A stretch of 19,912 nucleotides of DNA from CAZESH01 sp964514665 (GTDB taxonomy: Bacteria > Bacillota > Bacilli > Paenibacillales > KCTC-25726), in the NCBI GenBank assembly GCA_964514665.1, contig CAZESH010000048.1, positions 1 to 19,912 of the forward strand, written 5' to 3'. The notes below the pieces were generated by a model, which saw nothing but the letters and a program-made list of their open reading frames with translations, was not told the DNA's origin and searched no databases. The position numbers and the translations under genes were made by a program. Shown here piece by piece: positions 7,341 to 14,668 of this stretch; positions within the stretch are counted from its first letter, which is position 1; each line of letters starts with the position of its first letter.

Positions 7341-7605
7341 TTTGAAAGAGGGATCTCTATTCCCTAGATCGACTGCTTTCCGGCATGGAAGCAGGGAATG
7401 TCCAGTCCGAACCTGACAGACCAAGAACCATCGCAGCATGGGCATAAAGGGAAGTTCTCCGACATTTCTTGGTTCTAGGCCTCTCAGGTCATCCCTTTAA
7501 AGCAGACTCACTATGGAACAGAAATCCCTCTCCAACATTTGGAATTCCACCTGCACTCACTGACTTTGTTTTCAATTTGAAAGCTCCCGTGTCGGGAGCT
7601 TTTTA
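7341..7605 (+). ncRNA. Candidate structured RNA or structured 3' UTR downstream of phoU
   Basis: No gene is seen, but long-range pairing is dense. AGAGGGAT (7347-7354) pairs with ATCCCTCT (7524-7531) as a closing stem. Inside, ATTCCCT (7359-7365) pairs with AGGGAAT (7393-7399) around CTGCTTTCC/GGAAGCAG, and ACCTGA (7411-7416) plus ACCAAGAA (7420-7427) pair with TCAGGT (7484-7489) and TTCTTGGT (7466-7473). A -10-like TATACT at 7329-7334 would start a transcript just before the closing stem, but no -35 is evident, so it may be a phoU 3' UTR product. I do not recognise a known RNA family: it lacks RNase P, tmRNA, SRP, T-box and c-di-GMP riboswitch signatures. Confidence 0.4.
7581..7605 (+). terminator. 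Terminator closing the phoU downstream region
   Basis: AAGCTCCCG (7581-7589) pairs perfectly with CGGGAGCTT (7593-7601), loop of three, then TTTT. A partial copy of the same hairpin (AAGCTCC...GGGAG, 7280-7296) lies right after phoU, as if a terminator had been duplicated or split by the intervening 280 bp. Confidence 0.85.
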
Positions 7606-8005
7606 GCCAGAATTTATAAGTTTTTGACGCAATATAGTCCTGCGTAAGCAGCAGTCAGCAATTCCGTGCGTTTGACATGCGCTCCAATGCCGAAAATCGA
7701 AATAGGAAGAGGCGAGAGTGCGGAAGCAGAGGTCTCCAATGTAGAAAATCGAAATTACAGATCGAGATTGTCCAGCAAAGAATTCGGGAAGTGAAGCGTA
7801 ATTGAACTTGAAAGCCCTATAGGTCATCATGCCGAAGGGAAGAATCATCCGCCGCCGGCAGATGGATGCCATGACCTGTGATTGTTCCACAGCGGATTTT
7901 CATTCGCATGGAGATTCGACCGTGCCTCCGTAGCCCAATACCCATGCCCTCCACCACGCACAAAAGAATGGGAACGATCCAAGGACGCCGTCAGGCGTTT
8001 TTCTT
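7606..8005 (+). other. Gene-less spacer with a hairpin, a direct repeat and a terminator
   Basis: No convincing gene. A compound hairpin joins AGGTCAT (7821-7827) with ATGACCT (7871-7877), enclosing CATCC/GGATG (7846-7850, 7864-7868). A 22-bp direct repeat, 20 of 22 matching, occurs at 7682-7703 and 7734-7755 (CTCCAATG, two variable bases, GAAAATCGAAAT). The segment ends in a terminator (ACGCC GTCA GGCGT TTTTC, 7984-8003), which implies that something reaching it is transcribed: read-through from upstream or a separate small RNA. Confidence 0.35.
7984..8003 (+). terminator. Terminator upstream of the EAL gene promoter
   Basis: ACGCC, loop GTCA, GGCGT followed by TTTTC. It insulates the Pho-type promoter at 8009 from upstream transcription. 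Confidence 0.7.
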
Positions 8006-8008
8006 AAT

Positions 8009-8062
8009 TTTACAATGGTTTAACATTTTAATGGATTGAAGTTAATTTACTCCTGATATAAT
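8009..8062 (+). promoter_or_regulatory. Pho-box promoter of the EAL-domain gene
   Basis: TTTACA at 8009-8014 and TTAACA at 8020-8025 (11-bp step), degenerate unit at 8031 and TTAATT at 8042-8047, then consensus TATAAT at 8057-8062 with an extended TGA. Box phase and box-to-minus-10 distance equal those of pstS1 (712, 723, 734, 745, then 760). Both sites read TTTACAATG at the first box. Confidence 0.75.
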
Positions 8063-8121
8063 TTTTGCACACCGATGCTCCAGCCTCGGATAGGATTTCT
8101 GATTATAAAGGGGCAGTTAAA

Positions 8122-9360
8122 ATGATCGAAAACCGCACACTAAATCCCGATTTTATCGCCATGGTGGCTGAAAGGCTGCAGCTTTCGGATGTTGCGATGA
8201 TCTATTTTAGCATTGACGGTTTGGAACAGGCAGTTCGGAAATACGGTGACGAGCCGGGAAAAACGATCACATCTTCGATCTCCCGCATGATTGCAAACGA
8301 AATCGAACTACATGGCGAGAAAATTGAATGCAAGACATTAGGAAACGACTTCTTTTTTTTGTTTCAAATGGCCGATTCCTTACAGGCGCTGCAGCAATTG
8401 ACCTACCATATTAAAGATGCCCTGGAGAGCGGTCTGGCAAAACGATATTCAGGATTATCCGGAATACATATCGCCACGGGCTGTACGAAAATTCGCGATC
8501 TTCCCGATCATGATCCCGAAGCGATGATCTATTTTGCGATGAAGCGGCTGCTGCAAACCGCCAAGCAAAGCCGGGAAAAGGACGAAAATAACATCATTCA
8601 AGAATTTTATGACATACTGCTGCGCAAAAAAATATATTCTGTGTATCAACCGATTGTTTCCTTGGCCGACATGAAAATTTTTGGTTATGAGGCGCTGACG
8701 CGAGGCCCGGAGCATTCGGTTTTTCAATCGCCTTTGAAGCTTTTTGAATATGCCGGCAAAGAAGGAACGATGTATGTTCTGGACAGACTGGCTCGGGAGA
8801 AAGCGATTGAAGGCCTGCCGTTTTTGAATAAGGGACAGAAGGCATTTATCAACATTTCCGTCGATATTCTGCATGATCCTGAATTTGCCCCCGGGCAAAC
8901 CTTGAAGCTTTTGGAGAGATACGGCTTTACACCGGATCAGGTCGTTTTTGAAATTACGGAAAGAAGCTCCGTGGAGGATTTCACGACAATGAAGCAGATT
9001 CTCCGGCATTACCGCAATCAAGGCTATCAGATCGCCATTGATGACGCCGGAGCCGGCTACTCCTCGCTGCAGGCGATTGCCGAGCTGCATCCGGATTACA
9101 TAAAAGTCGATCGTTCTTTGATCAGCGATATCCATACAAACAAGATGAAAACCTATATTCTGGAAAACTTTGTTTCGCTGGCCAATAAAATGGAGATCAG
9201 AATTATAGCGGAAGGCATTGAACAGCTTGAAGAGCTTGTTCATCTTCGAAGCATGGGCATTCATTACGGTCAGGGCTTCTTGTTGGGCAGGCCGCTGAAA
9301 AAACCCGCAAAGGAGCTTCTTCCGGACAACTATAATTTTGCCAAGGCGCAAAAGGCCTAA
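8122..9360 (+). CDS. EAL-domain c-di-GMP phosphodiesterase with degenerate GGDEF domain
   Basis: Cytoplasmic c-di-GMP phosphodiesterase candidate, 412 aa, no membrane segment. ATG at 8122 is chosen because AAAGGGG (8107-8113) precedes it by eight bases; the frame's earlier TTG at 8065 lies almost on the -10 box. Residues about 20-155 resemble a GGDEF fold, but the signature is LGNDF (73-77), so cyclase activity is unlikely. Residues about 165-400 are EAL with the catalytic set intact: E190 in EALTR, N244 in NIS, E277 in EITE, D308-D309 in DDAGAGYSS, K328/D330 in KVD, K356, E364/E367 in AEGIE and Q384 in YGQG. Its Pho-type promoter suggests induction under phosphate limitation. The 3' end overlaps the convergent HAD gene by three bases. 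Confidence 0.9.
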   Translation: MIENRTLNPDFIAMVAERLQLSDVAMIYFSIDGLEQAVRKYGDEPGKTITSSISRMIANEIELHGEKIECKTLGNDFFFLFQMADSLQALQQLTYHIKDALESGLAKRYSGLSGIHIATGCTKIRDLPDHDPEAMIYFAMKRLLQTAKQSREKDENNIIQEFYDILLRKKIYSVYQPIVSLADMKIFGYEALTRGPEHSVFQSPLKLFEYAGKEGTMYVLDRLAREKAIEGLPFLNKGQKAFINISVDILHDPEFAPGQTLKLLERYGFTPDQVVFEITERSSVEDFTTMKQILRHYRNQGYQIAIDDAGAGYSSLQAIAELHPDYIKVDRSLISDIHTNKMKTYILENFVSLANKMEIRIIAEGIEQLEELVHLRSMGIHYGQGFLLGRPLKKPAKELLPDNYNFAKAQKA

Positions 9361-10103
9361 CGGAAAATATCAAGAAGCTGTTCGCCGCGATGAATGATCA
9401 TGATTTTTTTCTTTCCGATTTTTCTTGTGGTATTTTTTCTTCCGATGCGGCAAAACCAAATCGCATCCATCCCCGCCCGGGTTGCTCCGTAAATGTCATT
9501 GCGCCAGGAATTTCCCACCATTACGCTTTCTTTTGGAGAAACTCCGATTTGTTCCATAGCATGACGGAAAAGCACCGTACTCGGCTTTTTCTCATTGGTC
9601 TTTGCGGGTGTGAACAACTGTTCCCGGGGAATGAAGGCATCCAGTCCCATACCGGTTAGCTGGTTCATGCGCTGCTCGCGATTGCCGTTAGTGATGATGG
9701 CCAGCTTGTATCGGGCGGATAATTCCTTTATCGCATCTTGTACACCCGGAAACGCGATTGCCGTTTCCTTTTTTATTTGATTGATGCGCTCGTGGATCAG
9801 CTGCAGCATGCGTTCATTGACGGAAAAAGGAGAGTCCTTTAGTGCTTCCCGTAAGCAAGGAATAGCCCAGTTGCTGCTTCCAGCCTTGCCTGTCTGGTTT
9901 CTGCGCCATTTTCGCATCGTTTTATGGTAGACGGAAAAAGATTTTTGCGGATCCCAGGCTTGGCTTTCTCCCGCCCATCTTGCCGTAAATTCCTCCAAAG
10001 CTTTGACGAAACCGGTACGAAGCGCGGCGCGGCTGTCCATTATCGTGTCGTTCATATCGAAGAAGATCGCCTTTTTTTCATCCGAAGTATAGTAACGCTT
10101 CAT
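9357..10103 (-). CDS. HAD-superfamily hydrolase (subfamily I type) with altered acidic motifs
   Basis: Putative phosphatase of the HAD superfamily, 248 aa from ATG at 10103 (a GTG at 10112 is an alternative, but the GGCGG/GGTGGG stretch fits the ATG better). Motif I is FFDMNDT: nucleophile Asp16 is present, but the usual second Asp (D+2) is Asn18. Motif II is IITNGN, motif III Lys lies in NEKKPS, and motif IV reads VMVGNSWRNDI, with Asn where many members have Asp. A helical cap lies between motifs I and II. The substrate is unknown. The gene is transcribed against the EAL gene and diverges from polA. The -10/-35 candidates at 10135-10163 flank a palindrome. Confidence 0.85.
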   Translation of the reverse strand: MKRYYTSDEKKAIFFDMNDTIMDSRAALRTGFVKALEEFTARWAGESQAWDPQKSFSVYHKTMRKWRRNQTGKAGSSNWAIPCLREALKDSPFSVNERMLQLIHERINQIKKETAIAFPGVQDAIKELSARYKLAIITNGNREQRMNQLTGMGLDAFIPREQLFTPAKTNEKKPSTVLFRHAMEQIGVSPKESVMVGNSWRNDIYGATRAGMDAIWFCRIGRKNTTRKIGKKKIMIIHRGEQLLDIFR

Positions 10104-10134
10104 GCTGCCCACCGCCTTTTATTTTTATTGTTTC

Positions 10135-10163
10135 ATTTTATGATCCGGAGGCCGGATGTGGAA
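10135..10163 (-). promoter_or_regulatory. Possible promoter and operator of the HAD gene
   Basis: On the minus strand TTCCAC (10163-10158) and TAAAAT (10140-10135) are 17 bp apart. The spacer is filled by the palindrome ATCCGGAGGCCGGAT (10143-10157), six-base arms around AGG. The -35 match is weak, so this is tentative. Confidence 0.35.
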
Positions 10164-10269
10164 CACTGCCGACCCGAAAGATAATAAAATTGAAGGTGAA
10201 TTTATGATATGATTAAGGAAGCGAAACTTGGACTTGCCTAAAGGGTTGATTAACGATAGAGGTGGAAAG

Positions 10270-12915
10270 ATGGAGAAATTAATATTGGTTGACGGCAACA
10301 GCATTGCCAATCGTGCGTTTTATGCACTGCCTTTGTTAAGCAATTCGAAGGGGCTGCATACAAATGCCGTGTATGGTTTTACAACGATGCTTTTAAGGCT
10401 CGTCGAGGAAGAGAAACCGACGCATTTTCTTGTAGCCTTCGATGCCGGCAAGGTGACATTTCGGCATCAGCAATATACCGAATACAAAGGCGGACGCGCC
10501 AAGACGCCGCCCGAGCTGTCCGAGCAGTTCCCGCTGCTTAAGGAGCTGCTGCAGTCGATGAAGATCGCCCAATTCGAGCTTGAGGGGTACGAAGCGGACG
10601 ATATTATCGGGACTTTGTCCAGACTTGCCGAGCAGGAGCAGATGGAGGTGCTCGTGGTCAGCGGAGACAAGGACATGCTGCAGCTTGCATCGGATCGTGT
10701 CAAGGTCGCTTTGACGCGCAAGGGCATCAGCGAGGTGGAGCTGTATGATCTGCAGGCGATCGATGAGAAATACGGCCTCAAGCCCGAACAAATTATTGAC
10801 TTGAAGGGACTCATGGGCGACGCTTCGGACAATATTCCCGGAATCCCCGGCGTCGGGGAGAAAACGGCATTAAAGCTGCTGCATCAGTATGGAACGGTTG
10901 AAGAGGTGCTGACCCACGCAGACGAGATAAAAGGGAAAATGGGCGAGAAAGTGCAGGGGCATAAGGAAGAAGCTTTACTCAGCAAAGAGCTGGCTACGAT
11001 TTTCAGGGAGGTTCCGCTGGAATCGAAGTGGGACGAGCTTGAGTTTGCGGGCATAGAAAACCAGGAAACCGCTGAAATGTTTCGCAAGCTGGAATTCAGA
11101 TCATTGCTTGAAAAGCTTGCATTGAAAGTCGAGGAGCATGACGGACCGGTGCAGCGGGATCTTGAGGTGCGGATTGTCGATCAAGCGTCGCTTCCTGATT
11201 TGATCCGGGATTTGTCCGTGATTCGATCGCTGCATGTAGAGGTTACAGGGGAAAATCCTCATGATGCGAATATCGTAGGTCTGGCATTTGACGGGGGCTC
11301 AGCCGGCTACTATTTGCCTGCCGCGATGCTGGAGCATGAGCTTGCGCAGCCGATTAGGGAATGGCTCTCCGATGAAAGCGCGGAAAAACGGATATTCGAT
11401 GTGCACAAGGCGATGGTGGCGTTGGCATGGAAGAAAATTGCCCTTAAGGGCGTGAAATTCGATGCCCTATTGGCCGCTTACCTGCTCGATCCAACGGAAT
11501 CCAGATTGACATTAAGCCATCTGGCAAGAAAATACGGGCTGTCAGGGCTGCCCGAGGATGACGATGTTTTCGGCAAAGGGGCCAAGTTTCAGCTTCCGGA
11601 GCTTTCGGTTTTGTCCGCCCATCTTTGCGGAAAAGCGGCTGTGGTTGAGCAATTGTCGGAAAAATTAACAGCCGAGCTTGAGAGTAGCGAGATGCATCGG
11701 CTGTATTACGAGTTAGAGCATCCTCTGGCTGCGGTTTTGGCCGGAATGGAAATGACCGGCATCAAGGTGGATAAGCAGGATTTGCAGAGCTACGGTGCGG
11801 AGCTTCTGCAGCAGCTCGATCGTTTAATGGGGGAAATTCACAGCCTGGCCGGGATGGAATTTAACATTAATTCGCCGAAGCAGCTTGGCGAAGTGCTTTT
11901 CGACAAGCTGGGGCTTCCGGTCATCAAGAAAACCAAGACCGGCTATTCCACGGATGCGGAGGTGCTGGAAAAGCTGGCGCCTTACCACGAGATTGTCGCC
12001 CATATTTTGAACTACCGCCAGCTGGCCAAGCTCCAATCCACCTATGTGGAGGGGCTTTTGAAGGAAATTCGTGAAGAAACCGGCAAGGTTCACACCTATT
12101 TCCGCCAAACGATTGCGGCGACGGGAAGGCTCAGCAGCCAATTTCCCAATTTGCAGAACATTCCGATCCGCATGGAGGAGGGCCGCAAAATCCGCAAGGT
12201 GTTCATTCCCTCCGAACCCGGCTGGTCTATACTGGGTGCGGATTATTCGCAGATCGAGCTGCGGGTGCTGGCGCATATTTCACAGGATGAAAGGCTGATT
12301 GAAGCGTTTCGGCAAAACATGGACATTCATACCAAGACGGCGATGGATGTTTTCGGGGTATCCGCAGATCAGGTCGATGCCAATATGCGGCGTCAGGCCA
12401 AAGCGGTAAATTTCGGAATCGTTTACGGCATCAGCGACTACGGCCTGTCGCAGAATTTGAATATCACGCGTAAGGAAGCAGCCCGCTTTATCGAACAGTA
12501 TTTTGAGGTTTTCCAAGGTGTCCGGAAATTTATGGAAGACGTTGTCAAGCAAGCCAAAAAAGACGGTTACGTGACGACCTTGCTGCAAAGGCGCCGCTAC
12601 CTGCCGGAAATTAATGCGTCGAATTACAATCTTCGCTCCTTTGCGGAAAGAACCGCAATGAATTCGCCGATCCAGGGAACGGCAGCGGATATCATCAAGC
12701 TGGCGATGGTATCGATCAGTCAAAGACTTGCCGAAGAGAAGGTGCAAAGCCGCATGCTGCTGCAGGTTCATGATGAACTTGTGTTCGAGGTTCCGCAAGA
12801 TGAGCTCGAAATGATGCAGAAGCTTGTGCCCGAAATGATGGAAAATGCTTTGCGGCTGGATGTGCCGTTGAAGGTGGATGTAAGCTACGGTTCGAATTGG
12901 TATGACGCCAAATGA
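10270..12915 (+). CDS. polA: DNA polymerase I
   Basis: DNA repair and Okazaki-fragment polymerase, 881 aa. Start at ATG 10270, preceded by AGAGGTGG (10258-10265); the frame extends upstream to 10228 without a better site. Order of domains: 5'-3' flap nuclease (LVDGNSIANRAFYALP, GYEADDIIGTL, VSGDKDMLQL, MGDASDNIPGIPGVGEKTA, about residues 1-290); vestigial 3'-5' exonuclease (about 310-460), where the first catalytic Asp of the DxE motif is lost (LHVEVTGENPHDA), as in Bacillus and Geobacillus enzymes; polymerase domain with motif A DYSQIELR (658), motif B RRQAKAVNFGIVYG (707) and motif C VHDE (832). No proofreading is expected. mutM follows after 46 bp, probably co-transcribed. Confidence 0.98.
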   Translation: MEKLILVDGNSIANRAFYALPLLSNSKGLHTNAVYGFTTMLLRLVEEEKPTHFLVAFDAGKVTFRHQQYTEYKGGRAKTPPELSEQFPLLKELLQSMKIAQFELEGYEADDIIGTLSRLAEQEQMEVLVVSGDKDMLQLASDRVKVALTRKGISEVELYDLQAIDEKYGLKPEQIIDLKGLMGDASDNIPGIPGVGEKTALKLLHQYGTVEEVLTHADEIKGKMGEKVQGHKEEALLSKELATIFREVPLESKWDELEFAGIENQETAEMFRKLEFRSLLEKLALKVEEHDGPVQRDLEVRIVDQASLPDLIRDLSVIRSLHVEVTGENPHDANIVGLAFDGGSAGYYLPAAMLEHELAQPIREWLSDESAEKRIFDVHKAMVALAWKKIALKGVKFDALLAAYLLDPTESRLTLSHLARKYGLSGLPEDDDVFGKGAKFQLPELSVLSAHLCGKAAVVEQLSEKLTAELESSEMHRLYYELEHPLAAVLAGMEMTGIKVDKQDLQSYGAELLQQLDRLMGEIHSLAGMEFNINSPKQLGEVLFDKLGLPVIKKTKTGYSTDAEVLEKLAPYHEIVAHILNYRQLAKLQSTYVEGLLKEIREETGKVHTYFRQTIAATGRLSSQFPNLQNIPIRMEEGRKIRKVFIPSEPGWSILGADYSQIELRVLAHISQDERLIEAFRQNMDIHTKTAMDVFGVSADQVDANMRRQAKAVNFGIVYGISDYGLSQNLNITRKEAARFIEQYFEVFQGVRKFMEDVVKQAKKDGYVTTLLQRRRYLPEINASNYNLRSFAERTAMNSPIQGTAADIIKLAMVSISQRLAEEKVQSRMLLQVHDELVFEVPQDELEMMQKLVPEMMENALRLDVPLKVDVSYGSNWYDAK

Positions 12916-12961
12916 TAAACATGTCAGGTCCAATCGACCGAAGAGGAAGAGGTGAATTGCC

Positions 12962-13813
12962 TTGCCGGAGCTTCCTGAAGTGGAGACGGTCAAACGTACA
13001 TTGAATCAGTTGATAAAAGGCAAACAGATTGCCGAAGTGATTGTGACCCTTCCGCGTATTATCCAGCGGCCCGATGATCCGGGATTGTTTGCGGCGATGC
13101 TTGCGGGCAGAACTTTTCTTCAGGTGGAACGGCGGGGGAAATTCCTGCGTTTCATCCTGGACGGCCTGGTGATGGTTTCCCATCTCAGAATGGAAGGAAG
13201 ATACGGTTTGTATGCTTCCGATGAAGCGTTAGAGAAACACACGCATGTCATCTTTCGCTTTTCTGACGGCAAGGAGCTGCGTTATAAGGATGTCCGTCAG
13301 TTCGGCACCATGCATTTATTCGATCCCGGCGACGAGCTGCGCCTTCCCCCGCTTAACAAGCTTGGTGTGGAGCCGCTGGCATCCGATTTTTCCTATTCGC
13401 AGTTTCGCAAAACAATAGCCGCCCGGTCGACAAAGCTGAAGCCGCTGCTGCTCAATCAGGCATATATTGTCGGTATCGGGAATATATATGTGGACGAATC
13501 CCTGCATAGGGCAGGCCTGCATCCTGAGAGAACCGCAGATTCGCTGTCATCCAATGAACTGAAGCGCCTGTATGAAGCGATCGTGGCAACGTTAAACGAG
13601 GCGGTGGAAGCGGGCGGCTCCTCCATTAAATCCTATGTGAACGGACAAGGCGAAATGGGGATGTTCCAGCAGCAATTGGCCGTCTATGGGCGTACCGGGC
13701 TTCCCTGCCTTAAGTGTGGGGCGCCTATCTGCAAAACGGTCGTAGGCGGTCGCGGAACCCATCTGTGCACCAAATGCCAGCCTTTAAAGAGGAGCAAATT
13801 GAAGGCGAAGTAA
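12962..13813 (+). CDS. mutM: Formamidopyrimidine-DNA glycosylase (bifunctional DNA glycosylase/AP lyase)
   Basis: Base-excision repair enzyme that removes 8-oxoguanine and formamidopyrimidines and nicks the AP site; 283 aa. The TTG start at 12962 is required because catalytic Pro2 and Glu3 (PELPEVE) must follow the removed Met; AGAGGTG lies seven bases upstream. Other family residues include Lys60 in RRGKFLRF, the IVGIGNIYVDESLHRAGLHP helix-two-turn-helix region (170-188), and a C-terminal zinc finger Cys249-Cys252...Cys269-Cys272 (CLKC, 16 residues, CTKC). It is downstream of polA, as in B. subtilis. Confidence 0.97.
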   Translation: MPELPEVETVKRTLNQLIKGKQIAEVIVTLPRIIQRPDDPGLFAAMLAGRTFLQVERRGKFLRFILDGLVMVSHLRMEGRYGLYASDEALEKHTHVIFRFSDGKELRYKDVRQFGTMHLFDPGDELRLPPLNKLGVEPLASDFSYSQFRKTIAARSTKLKPLLLNQAYIVGIGNIYVDESLHRAGLHPERTADSLSSNELKRLYEAIVATLNEAVEAGGSSIKSYVNGQGEMGMFQQQLAVYGRTGLPCLKCGAPICKTVVGGRGTHLCTKCQPLKRSKLKAK

Positions 13814-13827
13814 GCGCCATTGTTTGC

Positions 13828-13855
13828 ACCGATTGATTTCTCCCTCCATATGATA
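13828..13855 (+). promoter_or_regulatory. Possible mother-cell (sigma-K/sigma-E-like) promoter before ytaF
   Basis: CATATGATA at 13847-13855 fits the sigma-K -10 pattern CATANNNTA, and AC at 13828-13829 stands 17 bases upstream as the short -35. A sigma-A reading (TTGCAC 13824-13829, TATGAT 13849-13854) has a poor 19-bp spacer. It lies in the 135-bp gap between mutM and ytaF, consistent with sporulation control of ytaF. Weak patterns; tentative. Confidence 0.35.
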
Positions 13856-13948
13856 GTGTGAAAAGCGCTATTGGGCTAATGTCCAGTCGCTTTCACCCTA
13901 GTCTGCAAATCACAAGACGCAGGCAGCATATGAAGGAGGGAAAAACCA

Positions 13949-14638
13949 TTGCCGCCGATCGTTTCTCTGCTGGTTCTGGCATTTGCCGTTAGTCTGGACG
14001 GCTTTGGCGTAGGTGCGACATACGGTCTTCGCAAAATTCGCATTCCGCTATTGTCCATTGCAATCATTTCCAGCTTTTCCGGAGTCGTGATCTTCCTGGG
14101 CATGCAAATCGGTCTTGTTTTATCCAAGTTTCTATCTCCGCATACGGCTTCCTCCGCAGGGGCGTTGATTCTGCTCTGCATCGGTGTGTGGACGCTGATT
14201 CAAAATATTTTGCAAAACCGCAAAAATACCGAAGACAGGGCGGAGGACCAAGATCGTTCATTTGCAGCCGACGATGCCTCCGCGGAAGTCAAAAAAACCG
14301 TTCTGCTGATCAAATTCAAACAAACCCGTTTAATGATTCAGGTTTTAAGAACACCTGCGGTTGCCGATGTCGACCACTCCGGCAACATCTCCTCTTCCGA
14401 AGCTGCTTTGCTTGGCATGGCCTTGTCTTTCGATGCTTTCGGAGCGGGGATCGGGGCTGCTCTAATCGGATTTTCGCCTTATCTAACTGCTGCGGTCATT
14501 TCGGTGGCAAGCGGAATCTTTCTTGCTCTCGGTCTGAAGACGGGATTTTTGCTTTCGGAGAAAAACTGGATGAAAAGACTGTCGATTTTACCGGGGATTA
14601 TTTTAATCTTGATGGGAATCATGAAATTGTTGCAGTAA
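13949..14638 (+). CDS. ytaF: Sporulation membrane protein YtaF
   Basis: Polytopic membrane protein of the YtaF family, related to MntP-like efflux proteins; its exact role in sporulation is unknown. 229 aa from a TTG start, supported by AAGGAGGG eight bases upstream. Two homologous halves are visible, each opening with a similar span: AFAVSLDGFGVG (11-22) and MALSFDAFGAGIG (157-169). The hydrophilic linker between them (about 88-150) contains DVDHSGNISSSE (140-151), which matches an EF-hand calcium loop (DxDxSGxIxxxE). It lies between mutM and coaE, as in B. subtilis, with coaE 30 bp downstream. Confidence 0.92.
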   Translation: MPPIVSLLVLAFAVSLDGFGVGATYGLRKIRIPLLSIAIISSFSGVVIFLGMQIGLVLSKFLSPHTASSAGALILLCIGVWTLIQNILQNRKNTEDRAEDQDRSFAADDASAEVKKTVLLIKFKQTRLMIQVLRTPAVADVDHSGNISSSEAALLGMALSFDAFGAGIGAALIGFSPYLTAAVISVASGIFLALGLKTGFLLSEKNWMKRLSILPGIILILMGIMKLLQ

Positions 14639-14668
14639 TCTGCAGGAATATCGGGGTGGTGACAGTTA

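Noticed and set aside
7341..7605. Identification as 6S RNA, RNase P RNA, tmRNA, SRP RNA or a c-di-GMP riboswitch
   Set aside because: None of the conserved sequence signatures I know for these families is present; the fold alone is not enough.
7682..7755. Two copies of a 22-bp repeat, considered as a CRISPR remnant
   Set aside because: Only two copies, not palindromic, no further regularly spaced units and no cas gene.
7603..7890. Minus-strand frame of 95 codons in the phoU-EAL spacer
   Set aside because: No ribosome binding site, composition rich in Cys/His/Arg, no recognisable motif, and it overlaps hairpin-forming sequence.
8065..8121. TTG at 8065 as the start of the EAL protein
   Set aside because: It is only three bases past the TATAAT box, so it would lie upstream of the transcript; ATG 8122 has a good ribosome binding site.
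8455..9351. Long open frame (298 codons) on the minus strand inside the EAL gene
   Set aside because: It is the antisense shadow of a gene with all EAL motifs; its translation shows no domain and has no ribosome binding site.
10190..10213. TTGAAG and TATGAT as a polA promoter
   Set aside because: The spacing is only 12 bp; no convincing -35/-10 pair could be assigned in this gap.
12280..12993. Minus-strand frame of 237 codons across polA and mutM
   Set aside because: Antisense to the polymerase motifs and to the mutM start; clearly a shadow.
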